Below are positions 32,143-39,664 of a stretch of 64,000 nucleotides of DNA, in pieces. Under the pieces are notes generated by a model. That model saw nothing but the letters and a program-made list of their open reading frames with translations, was not told the origin of the DNA and searched no databases. A program made the position numbers and the translations under genes. How positions within the stretch are numbered: the first letter of the stretch is position 1; each line of letters starts with the position of its first letter. Source of the stretch: an uncultured Lachnospiraceae bacterium (GTDB taxonomy: Bacteria; Bacillota; Clostridia; Lachnospirales; Lachnospiraceae); contig CAJTRK010000009.1 in assembly GCA_910578475.1 (NCBI GenBank), forward strand, positions 1 through 64,000. The letters are read 5' to 3'.

Positions 32143-32163
32143 GAGCCTGTCCCAGACAGGCTC
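32143..32163 (+). terminator. Hairpin after hisA
   Basis: GAGCCTGTC (32143-32151) pairs exactly with GACAGGCTC (32155-32163), loop CCA. The T run is weak. Confidence 0.65.
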
Positions 32164-32337
32164 CTAATTAATCCGTTATGACAATGATGCAAGTTCTAAA
32201 TAGAATGTAATTCATGTATTTAAAAAAGGCACATCGTAATACTGATTAAGTTCATGCAGCATAAGACATTCAGAAAAAATCTTTTCAGACGTCCGCTGGT
32301 GTAATTCTTACTGCTGTATGTTGTGTGACCGGACAGA
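32164..32337. other. Intergenic region between convergent hisA and cspA
   Basis: No gene or clear structure beyond the hisA hairpin. Confidence 0.4.
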
Positions 32338-32538
32338 TTATAACTTTGTTACGTTGACTGCCTGAGGTCCTTTTTCGCCATTCACTACTTCATACTCAAC
32401 AGCTGCTCCTTCTTCAAGAGACTTGAAGCCTTCCATGTTAAGTCCTGAATAATGAACGAAAACGTCGTTACCCTGCTCATCGGAGATGAAGCCGTAACCC
32501 TTTTGGTTGTTAAACCATTTTACTGTACCTTTGTTCAT
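32338..32538 (-). CDS. Cold-shock protein, CspA family
   Basis: 66 residues from ATG 32538 with GGAGG upstream. MNKGTVKWFNNQKGYGFI holds RNP1 (K-G-Y-G-F-I) and DVFVHYSGL holds RNP2 (V-F-V-H-Y). It binds single-stranded RNA and DNA as an RNA chaperone. A leader of about 50 bases lies upstream on the minus strand, shorter than the thermosensor leader of E. coli cspA. Confidence 0.95.
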   Translation of the reverse strand: MNKGTVKWFNNQKGYGFISDEQGNDVFVHYSGLNMEGFKSLEEGAAVEYEVVNGEKGPQAVNVTKL

Positions 32539-32625
32539 CGTAGATACCTCCAAAATATTAAAAAATCTATTGTTCTGACAACACTGTTAGGATAACACAA
32601 GTAATGGAAAATGTAAAGCCCTCTT

Positions 32626-32949
32626 TTAAATTCTTTTTTCGGTTTTGCCATTTTTTTCACAATCTTTGTAAAGCCGCTCCATAACGAGCTCATATCCGTC
32701 GTTTCCATAATTAAGAGAACGGTTGACTCTGCTGATTGTTGCGGTGGAAGCGCCGGTTTTTTCCGCAATTTCCTGATAGGTTCTGTGATTTCTCAGCATG
32801 GTAGCGACTTCGAATCTCTGTGAAAGGGACAGAAGTTCGTTAACAGTGCACAAATCCTCAAAAAAATCATAGCATTCTTCTTTGGCGCTGAGGCAGAGAA
32901 TCGCTTCGAATAAATGGTCTACGGACTCACTTTTTATTTTTTTATTCAT
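32626..32949 (-). CDS. YerC/TrpR-like transcriptional regulator
   Basis: 107 residues from ATG 32949, chosen by the leader AAAGGCATGG; an ATG at 32961 is in frame. The helix-turn-helix reads LSQRFEVATMLRNHRTYQEI then TGASTATISRVNRSLNYG, the YerC/YecD subgroup of the TrpR superfamily. No tryptophan-operon genes are near. It should bind DNA as a dimer. Its targets and ligand are unknown. Confidence 0.9.
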   Translation of the reverse strand: MNKKIKSESVDHLFEAILCLSAKEECYDFFEDLCTVNELLSLSQRFEVATMLRNHRTYQEIAEKTGASTATISRVNRSLNYGNDGYELVMERLYKDCEKNGKTEKRI

Positions 32950-32961
32950 ACCTGTAACCAT

Positions 32962-33214
32962 GCCTTTCCCTCAGCCCGCGGTATTTACTGCCTGTTTGCG
33001 ATTTGCTGTCTGTATGTAATATGCGGCCGAGGCATCAAAATAAGTCTTTTTTGGTAAGCATAATATACCATATCTTGATTTTAATGTAAAGACGATGTTA
33101 TTTTATGCGCGAAATGAAATGCAAAAGACTTGTCATGTAGTAATAAAAACTATATAATATGTTTTAAGAGATTATAGAAATGATGAAAGGTGACAGGAAA
33201 GGCAGCGGGGAACA
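32962..33214. other. AT-rich divergent promoter region
   Basis: Separates the leftward yerC-like gene and the rightward DUF1836 gene. TTGTCATG and TATAAT-like boxes near 33130-33160 suggest a rightward promoter. No gene seen. Confidence 0.4.
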
Positions 33215-33871
33215 ATGACGATTAAGACAGAAGATTTATTGAACAGCATTCTGGACAGTCTCGACAGGATTACTTATATTAAAACTGAAGATATTCCGAA
33301 TATTGATTTGTATATGGACCAGGTGACGACTTTTATGGAGTCCCGCCTGAAAAGAACGACAAGAAATCCGGGCGAAGACAAGATTCTGACGAAAACGATG
33401 ATAAATAATTATGCCAAGAACAATCTTTTGCCGCCGCCGTATAAGAAAAAATATTCGAGAGAGCATGTTATGCTGCTTGTCTTTATTTATTACTATAAAG
33501 GGATTTTGTCCATTAACGATATCCAGGAACTTTTGGAGCCGATTACCAATCAGTTTTTCGGCACAAAAGAACCGTTCAATCTGGAAACGGTTTACGAGAC
33601 TGCTTTTGGCCTGGAACGGGGGCAGATTGATGTGCTCAAAAAAGACATTACGGAGAAATTTCAGATTGCAAAAGAGACCTTTCAGGATGCGCCGGAGGAC
33701 AGTCAGGAATTTCTGCAGATTTTTTCTTTTATCTGTATGCTCGGATTCGATGTGTACCTGAAAAAGCTGCTGATTGAAAAGATGATTGACAGTTTCCACG
33801 ATGACAGGCGGCGTGAAGTCAGGACGAAAGAGGCTAAGGCGAAAGAGGGAAAAGAGCAGAAAAGCGAATAA
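33215..33871 (+). CDS. DUF1836 protein, probable DNA-binding regulator
   Basis: 218 residues. The region ILTKTMINNYAKNNLLPPPY followed by KKKYSREHVMLLVFIYYYK is the MerR-like winged HTH typical of DUF1836, where the HTH is paired with a helical C-terminal part (residues 100-190). It ends in a Lys/Glu-rich tail. These proteins are common in Clostridia and are assumed to be transcriptional regulators; no target is known. Confidence 0.8.
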   Translation: MTIKTEDLLNSILDSLDRITYIKTEDIPNIDLYMDQVTTFMESRLKRTTRNPGEDKILTKTMINNYAKNNLLPPPYKKKYSREHVMLLVFIYYYKGILSINDIQELLEPITNQFFGTKEPFNLETVYETAFGLERGQIDVLKKDITEKFQIAKETFQDAPEDSQEFLQIFSFICMLGFDVYLKKLLIEKMIDSFHDDRRREVRTKEAKAKEGKEQKSE

Positions 33872-33950
33872 ATGAAAGAACAGAAAAGCAAATAAAATAA
33901 AGAGCGGAAAATAGAAAGAAAACAGAAAGTCTCAAGAACAGAAGCGCAGT

Positions 33951-33987
33951 AAAAATGCAGGATACCGGAGCGGCAGCCTGCATTTTT
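33951..33987. terminator. Bidirectional terminator
   Basis: AAAAATGCAGG (33951-33961) pairs exactly with CCTGCATTTTT (33977-33987). It serves the convergent DUF1836 and binding-protein genes. Confidence 0.85.
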
Positions 33988-34001
33988 GTATTTGAAGGGT
34001 T

Positions 34002-35030
34002 TTATTTTTCCGCGGCTTTCGATGCAAAATCAGTGTTTACCAAATCTTCATACGGTACGCGTTTTTCCAGCTCGCCGGCTTCTTCCAGAATATTTTGAAG
34101 CAGGGTGAAGCTGTCTTCTTCAAAAATCAAATCGGATTTCCAGGTTTCCTGTGCCGCATAACGTTCGACTATTGTTGTAATCGTTTCCAAATCGGTTTCT
34201 GCGAACTGGGGCTGTATCACTTTGGCAATTTCTTCCGCGGAATGAGTCTGCACATAGTTCATGCCTTTCTGCAGGGCATTGGTGAAGGACTGGATGACTT
34301 CCGGGTTTTCTTCGATATAGCTCTTTTTGGCGGAAAAGGCGGTATAGGGAACGTAACCGGAATCTTCGCCGAGGGAAGCGACTACATACCCGTCTCCTTT
34401 TGCTTCAAGAGAGGTGGCGTGAGGTTCAAATTCCACCGTAAATTCGCCCTGGCCGCCGGAGAAGGCAGCAGCCGTCGAGCCGAAGTCGATGCTCTGGTCG
34501 ATGGAAAGGTCGGAGGCCGGGTTGATGCCGTTCTTTTTCAGAATATATTCAAATACCATTTCGGGCATGCCGCCGGACCTTCCGCCCAGAACTTCTTTTC
34601 CAATCAGCATGCTCCAGTCGAAGTTTTCAATCGGCTCTCTGGCCACCAGAAAGTTGCCGGCCCGCTGTGTCAGCTGTGCAAAATTGACGGCATAGTCCGA
34701 GGAACCGCCGATATAAGTGTAAATCGTGCTTTCGCTGCCCATGAAGCCGATATCCGCTTCGTCCGTCAGAAGCGCCGTCATGGTTTTATCGGCACCGAAG
34801 CCTGTGACCAGCGTCAGCTCAATGCCTTCTTCCGCAAAATATCCTTCTTCGATGGCGACATACATCGGCGCATAGAAAATGGAGTGTGCAACTTCGTTGA
34901 GCGTCACCGGCGTTTTGCCTTTGCCGGAAGTGTTTTCCTTTGCGTTTTCCGTTTCCTTACCGCCGCAGCCGCTTAACAGGGAAATGATACACAGCATGGC
35001 GAGGAAAAGGGATAATATTTTCTTTTTCAT
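34002..35030 (-). CDS. ABC transporter substrate-binding lipoprotein, SsuA/THI5-like
   Basis: 342 residues from ATG 35030, which follows CAGGAGGTAT directly. Signal peptide with lipobox LLSGCG. VTLNEVAHSIFYAPMYVAIE then EGYFAEEGIELTLVTGFGAD is the NMT1/THI5-like start of the SsuA/TauA binding-protein family, which captures sulfonates, nitrate or pyrimidine precursors. No permease or ATPase is adjacent, so it is an orphan whose membrane partners must lie elsewhere. I saw no TPP riboswitch upstream. Confidence 0.85.
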   Translation of the reverse strand: MKKKILSLFLAMLCIISLLSGCGGKETENAKENTSGKGKTPVTLNEVAHSIFYAPMYVAIEEGYFAEEGIELTLVTGFGADKTMTALLTDEADIGFMGSESTIYTYIGGSSDYAVNFAQLTQRAGNFLVAREPIENFDWSMLIGKEVLGGRSGGMPEMVFEYILKKNGINPASDLSIDQSIDFGSTAAAFSGGQGEFTVEFEPHATSLEAKGDGYVVASLGEDSGYVPYTAFSAKKSYIEENPEVIQSFTNALQKGMNYVQTHSAEEIAKVIQPQFAETDLETITTIVERYAAQETWKSDLIFEEDSFTLLQNILEEAGELEKRVPYEDLVNTDFASKAAEK

Positions 35031-35231
35031 ATACCTCCTGCATCTGTAAGACAGATTGTTCATTGACATAGTTACTTTTATTATATTGCGTTGCGCGGGA
35101 TTGGTTCATATGATATAGTTTGTGGTGGTGTTTTGTGAACATTGGCGTCAGAGCGATTTTGGCGCCGCCGGAATCTTGGGGCTGATAGAAAGGCATGCTG
35201 TTTGTATGGATGATGTACGGGAGAAAAAACA

Positions 35232-36119
35232 ATGATGTGGATATGGCTTGTGCTCCTTTATGGAATCATAAAGGGTGTGCGTGAAATCGTAAAAAAGAAG
35301 GCGCTCGAAAAAGACTCCACCATAGGGGTTTTGTTTCTGTATACGCTGTTGGCATTTGTTATGGTGCTTCCGGATGCGAAAAATGCGATGGGGCTGGAGC
35401 CGAAATACTATTTTTTTATCGGAATGAAATCTTTTGTTATTTTTCTTGCATGGATTTTCAGTTTTAAGGCAATCAGGAAAATGCCAATCAGCCTGTACGG
35501 CGTGCTGGATTTGTCCAGGGTGCTTTTTGCCACGCTGCTTGGCGTTATCGTGCTGCAGGAAGCGCTCGGTGTATTTCAGGTAATCGGACTGGTGTTCGTA
35601 TCGACGGGGCTTCTGCTTCTGAAATATAAGCCCGGGCATGGAACCGGGAAAGAAGTGCGGAACGGACAGCCGGCGCAGGCTGCGGACAAGGAGCGGGTGG
35701 ATGTCAAAATTGTTCTTATGGCTTTTGCATCCTGCCTGTTTAATGCGGTATCCGGCCTGCTCGATAAAATATTGATGAAGGATATCAACAGTTCCCAGTT
35801 GCAGTTCTGGTATCTGCTGTTTCTTGTGTGTTTCTATTTCTTTTTTATTCTTGTTACGAGAACGAAGATTCAGTTTTTCCATGTGCTGAAAAATTACTGG
35901 GTCTGGATTTTGAGCCTGTTGATTGTCGTTGCGGACCGGGTGCTGTTTCTTGCAAACGGCATGGATGGAAGCCGGGTCACGGTCATGACGCTGTTAAAAC
36001 AGGCCGGCTGTATCGTGACGATTCTGGCGGGCCGTTTCCTGTTTCGCGAGAAAAATACGGGACATAAACTGTTCTGCGCCGCGGTTATCATTGCGGGAAT
36101 CGTGATTGGGGTTATGTAG
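35232..36119 (+). CDS. EamA/DMT-family transporter
   Basis: 295 residues with about ten membrane spans arranged as two EamA repeats (residues 1-135 and 155-295). The first repeat ends with VIVLQEALGVFQVIGLVFVS and the second with GRFLFREKNTGHKLFCAAVI, the conserved E-x-x-x-x-x-Q/H-x-x-G pattern. Such carriers export metabolites or amino acids. Substrate not deducible. A large hairpin follows the stop. Confidence 0.85.
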   Translation: MMWIWLVLLYGIIKGVREIVKKKALEKDSTIGVLFLYTLLAFVMVLPDAKNAMGLEPKYYFFIGMKSFVIFLAWIFSFKAIRKMPISLYGVLDLSRVLFATLLGVIVLQEALGVFQVIGLVFVSTGLLLLKYKPGHGTGKEVRNGQPAQAADKERVDVKIVLMAFASCLFNAVSGLLDKILMKDINSSQLQFWYLLFLVCFYFFFILVTRTKIQFFHVLKNYWVWILSLLIVVADRVLFLANGMDGSRVTVMTLLKQAGCIVTILAGRFLFREKNTGHKLFCAAVIIAGIVIGVM

Positions 36120-36127
36120 TTTGTATG

Positions 36128-36204
36128 ATTTCGTTCGAAAACCGCCCGGGCAGCGTGTCTCCAAAGAGAACGACGCGCTGCCCGGGCGGTTTTCGGACGA
36201 AATC
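36128..36204. repeat. 29-bp inverted repeat (very stable hairpin)
   Basis: Arms 36128-36156 and 36176-36204 are complementary with one mismatch (a T-G pair), around a 19-base loop. The stem includes CCGCCCGGGC and is far longer than a normal terminator, with no T run. It starts nine bases after the EamA stop. It may protect or end the mRNA, or be a relic of a palindromic element. Confidence 0.75.
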
Positions 36205-36306
36205 ATCGCCAGATGTGTTTCTAAATGCGTGAAAATCTCTTGTGTGTCCAATTCCTTCTATGTTATACTAAAAAACGAGTTAAATAATAAACATGAGAGG
36301 GTGGAA

Positions 36307-37779
36307 ATGATGGGACAGGAAAGAAAAGACGTGAACAGAACGGCAGCTTTCTGCCATACGACGCTGGTCGTTATTCTGCTGGCATCTTATGCGCTTGAAG
36401 TTGCGAAGGGGGCAAGAACAATCGGGTATTATGCGGTCTTTGCGGCGCTTGCCGTTGTACCGGTGGTCGCGGAATGGATTTTGTATAAACAGGACCCGGC
36501 CAATAAGTATATCAAGCATGTTCTTGGATTTGGTTACAGCATATTTTACATATTCGTTATTTTTACGACGACAAACGTAACGGCATTTACGTTTGCAATT
36601 CCGTTGTATATTGTCATTACATTATATTCTGATTTAAAATACTGTATCGTGCTTTCTACGGGAGGCTTTCTGGTGAATCTGATTTTTACCATTTATCAGG
36701 CGGTCACGGTGGGAATCCCTGGAGAAGAACTGGCCACATATGAAATCCGCGTCATACTGATGCTTATCGTAGCGATATTTCTTTGCATGGCGACGGACAT
36801 CATGGCGAAAATCAACAAATCCAAAATGGCGGAAATTGGTCAGGAAAAGGATAATGTGTCCAGGTTATTGAACAGCGTTATGACGACGTCCGGAGAGATG
36901 TCGGAAGGAATCATCCATGTGCAGGAACAGATGAGCAAGCTTGGCAGCGCAGTTACCGAGACGAGAAATGCGATGGAAGAGGTTACGTCCGGTGCAAACG
37001 ACGCTGCGGATGCGATTCAGAACCAGCTCGGGCAGACGGAGGAAATTCAAAAACATATCGAAGAGGTGGAAGCCGTATCAAAGAGCATCAGCGACAGCAT
37101 GGAGCAGGCGAAAAGCGATGTACTGGACGGCAAGAGCAGCCTGAAAACGCTTTTGGCGCAGGTGGAATCGTCTGAGCAGGCCGGAAATGAAGTGGTGGCC
37201 GGTATCGGTGAGCTGGAAGCATATATGAAGAATATGCAGTCGATTATAGAGCTGATTACAAATGTGGCGAGTCAGACCAGCCTTCTTTCCCTGAATGCAA
37301 GTATAGAGGCGGCGCGCGCCGGAGAGGCCGGAAGAGGATTTGCGGTGGTGGCTTCGGAAATCTCTAATCTGGCGAACCAGACGCAGGGAGCGACGGTCAA
37401 TATTACGGAAGTTATCGGCAATGTATCCGAGAAACTTGCGATTGCGATTAAAGCCATTGAGCAGCTTATGAGCAATAATGCAAAGCAAAGCGAAGCGGCG
37501 GAAAAAGTGGCGGACAGATTTGAGAAAATTACAGGGAGCACGCAGAGCGTGGATGAGCAGAGCTGCATGTTGGAGAAAGTAGTCGGCGAACTGGCAACGG
37601 CAAACGCCGGCATCGTAGAGAGCGTACAGACCATCTCTGCGGTTATGGAAGAGGTGACGGCGCATTCCAATGAGACAAACAGTACATGCGACAGAAATAC
37701 GGAGATTGTAAATCAGGTGGCCGGTCTGGTAGAACTTCTGAGCAGACAGGCGGAAAGCCTGAATAACAGCAATGAGTAA
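36307..37779 (+). CDS. Methyl-accepting chemotaxis-type receptor
   Basis: 490 residues from ATG 36307 (GAGGGTGG upstream); an open frame reaching further left runs through the hairpin and is not credible. Six membrane spans in residues 15-175 and no extracellular sensor domain are followed by a coiled-coil signalling domain whose hairpin tip reads IASQTSLLSLNASIEAARAG-like (VASQTSLLSLNASIEAARAG) and AGRGFAVVASEISNLA. It should signal through CheA/CheW. No che genes are near. The sensing part may respond to membrane or intracellular cues. Confidence 0.9.
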   Translation: MMGQERKDVNRTAAFCHTTLVVILLASYALEVAKGARTIGYYAVFAALAVVPVVAEWILYKQDPANKYIKHVLGFGYSIFYIFVIFTTTNVTAFTFAIPLYIVITLYSDLKYCIVLSTGGFLVNLIFTIYQAVTVGIPGEELATYEIRVILMLIVAIFLCMATDIMAKINKSKMAEIGQEKDNVSRLLNSVMTTSGEMSEGIIHVQEQMSKLGSAVTETRNAMEEVTSGANDAADAIQNQLGQTEEIQKHIEEVEAVSKSISDSMEQAKSDVLDGKSSLKTLLAQVESSEQAGNEVVAGIGELEAYMKNMQSIIELITNVASQTSLLSLNASIEAARAGEAGRGFAVVASEISNLANQTQGATVNITEVIGNVSEKLAIAIKAIEQLMSNNAKQSEAAEKVADRFEKITGSTQSVDEQSCMLEKVVGELATANAGIVESVQTISAVMEEVTAHSNETNSTCDRNTEIVNQVAGLVELLSRQAESLNNSNE

Positions 37780-37835
37780 GGCAGCTGGTAACAACGAATC
37801 AATGCAAAAGGATTTTGCACAAGGAGGATGTAGCA

Positions 37836-38519
37836 ATGGGAATTATTACGAGATTTAAGGACATTATGGCAGCAAATATCAATGCACTTCTGGATAAATG
37901 CGAAGACCCGGAAAAGATGATAGACCAGTATCTGCGGAATCTGGAGCAGGATTTTTCCAAAGTAAAGGCTGAGACTGCGGCAATTATGGCGGAAGAAAAG
38001 AACGCAAAGCGTAAACTGGATGATTGTGAATCGGAAATGTCTAAAATGAGCGAATACGCGAAAAAGGCGGTAGCGGCAGGCAATGATGACGAGGCGCGCC
38101 GGTTCCTGTCAAAAAAAGCGGAACTCGCAGAGAAACAGACTGTACTGGCAAAGAACTATGAACTCGCATGTGAAAATTCCGCGAAAATGCGCCAGATGCA
38201 CAATAAGCTGGCGGAGGATATCGGTTCTTTGAAGAGCAGAAGAGATATGTTAAAAGCAAAGGCAAGAGTAGCGGAGACCCAGAAGAAGATGAACGGTCTC
38301 GGTTCCGGCATGGAAAGCGCGGGCAGCAATCTGGCGGCTTTTGACAGAATGGAAGAAAAGGTCAACAGGATGATGGACGAAGCGGACGCGATGAGCGAGC
38401 TGAACAACGCCGGAAAAGAGGACAGCATTGAAGAACTTGCCAGAAAATATGATACAGATGTCAAAACCTCTGCAGTGGACGATGAACTTGCGGCATTAAA
38501 AGCGGAAATGGGAATGTAA
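37836..38519 (+). CDS. pspA: PspA/IM30 phage-shock-type membrane-protective protein
   Basis: 227 residues from ATG 37836, directly behind AAGGAGG. MGIITRFKDIMAANINALLD then KCEDPEKMIDQYLRNLE is the PspA/Vipp1 N-terminus with its membrane-inserting amphipathic helix. The rest is almost all coiled coil. PspA assembles ESCRT-III-like coats that stabilise damaged membrane. The next gene encodes an SPFH/zinc-ribbon protein, the pairing seen in B. subtilis ydjF-ydjI, so both likely form an envelope-stress operon. Confidence 0.92.
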   Translation: MGIITRFKDIMAANINALLDKCEDPEKMIDQYLRNLEQDFSKVKAETAAIMAEEKNAKRKLDDCESEMSKMSEYAKKAVAAGNDDEARRFLSKKAELAEKQTVLAKNYELACENSAKMRQMHNKLAEDIGSLKSRRDMLKAKARVAETQKKMNGLGSGMESAGSNLAAFDRMEEKVNRMMDEADAMSELNNAGKEDSIEELARKYDTDVKTSAVDDELAALKAEMGM

Positions 38520-38563
38520 TAAAGCGATTCCCTGAAGAATGCGTAGAGAAAGGAAATACATAG

Positions 38564-39538
38564 ATGGGATTATTTTCGAATCAGTTTTCAAATGTAGTGG
38601 AATGGAACGAGGGACGGGAAGGCATTCTGTTCTATAAATGGCAGAATCAGGAAATTAAAAAAGGTTCCAAATTAATTATTCGTCCCGGACAGGATGCTAT
38701 TTTCATGTATAACGGCGTTGTGGAAGGTATTTTTGAAGATGAAGGAAGTTATGATATCGAATCCGATATCATTCCGTTTCTGACAACGCTGAAAAGTTTC
38801 AAATTTGGCTTTAACACGCCGCTGCGTGCGGAAGTGCTTTTTATCAATACGAAAGAACTGCTTGTAAGATGGGGAACAAAGAACGCCATTAACCTTCCGG
38901 CACAGGGACTTCCGGGCGGCATGCCGATTCGCGCTTTCGGTACATTTAACTGTAAGATTGTGGAACATCAGGTTGTTATCGACAAACTGGCCGGCATCCG
39001 TCAGACTTACACGGTGGAGGATGTGAAAGAGCGCATTATCGCGAGCCTGGACCAGCTTTTGATGAGCTGGATTGCCAAAGAAGGCAGGGACATGTTCAAC
39101 TTGCAGGTGGACGCGCGCAATATTGCCCGCGGCATCGAGTCCGATTTGGATATGGATATGCGTAAAATCGGCATCGGCATAACCGATTTTACGATTGAGA
39201 GCTTTTCCTATCCGGAAGAAATCAAGAAGATGCAGGAAAAGGCGGCGGCGCAGTCTATGGTGGGCGATATGAACAGATATACCCAGATAGCGGCGGCTGA
39301 CAGCATGGGAAAAGGCCGTGCAGGCGGCGGAATCGCTTCCGATATGGTGAATCTGCAGATGGGAATGGCGCTTGGGCAGCAGATGGTCGGTCAGATGAAC
39401 CAGAGCATGAATCCCGGGATGCAGAATATGGCGGGCGCAAACGGCGCGGCGGGTGCAGGTCCCAAATTCTGTCCTGACTGCGGAACGCCCACAGGCGGCA
39501 CGAAATTCTGCGGAAACTGCGGGAAACAGTTGTTTTAG
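38564..39538 (+). CDS. SPFH-domain protein with C-terminal zinc ribbon (YdjI-like)
   Basis: 324 residues. Residues 20-230 form an SPFH/virion-core-like domain (NEGREGILFYKWQNQEIKKG, RPGQDAIFMYNGVVEGIF). A Met/Gln/Gly-rich linker (MNQSMNPGMQNMAG) leads to a zinc ribbon with paired C-x2-C: FCPDCGTPTGGTKFCGNCGK. The protein corresponds to B. subtilis YdjI, which helps PspA-type proteins reach the membrane. It lies 44 bases behind pspA. Confidence 0.88.
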   Translation: MGLFSNQFSNVVEWNEGREGILFYKWQNQEIKKGSKLIIRPGQDAIFMYNGVVEGIFEDEGSYDIESDIIPFLTTLKSFKFGFNTPLRAEVLFINTKELLVRWGTKNAINLPAQGLPGGMPIRAFGTFNCKIVEHQVVIDKLAGIRQTYTVEDVKERIIASLDQLLMSWIAKEGRDMFNLQVDARNIARGIESDLDMDMRKIGIGITDFTIESFSYPEEIKKMQEKAAAQSMVGDMNRYTQIAAADSMGKGRAGGGIASDMVNLQMGMALGQQMVGQMNQSMNPGMQNMAGANGAAGAGPKFCPDCGTPTGGTKFCGNCGKQLF

Positions 39539-39664
39539 TCAGCCGGGTTCGGGAATGCAGGGAAAGCAAAAAAAGAAACAGGCAGAAAAGAGAATGGGCT
39601 ACTGCGGTAGTCCATTTTGGCCGGAAAAAGTATAATTTGTGGGCGGAAAGGCATGGTTATCTGA

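Noticed and set aside
35031..35231. TPP riboswitch ahead of the THI5/SsuA-like gene
   Set aside because: The leader lacks the CUGAGA and ACCUGAU-type conserved segments.
36106..36306. N-terminal extension of the chemotaxis receptor
   Set aside because: It would translate the 29-bp hairpin; ATG 36307 has a good ribosome binding site.
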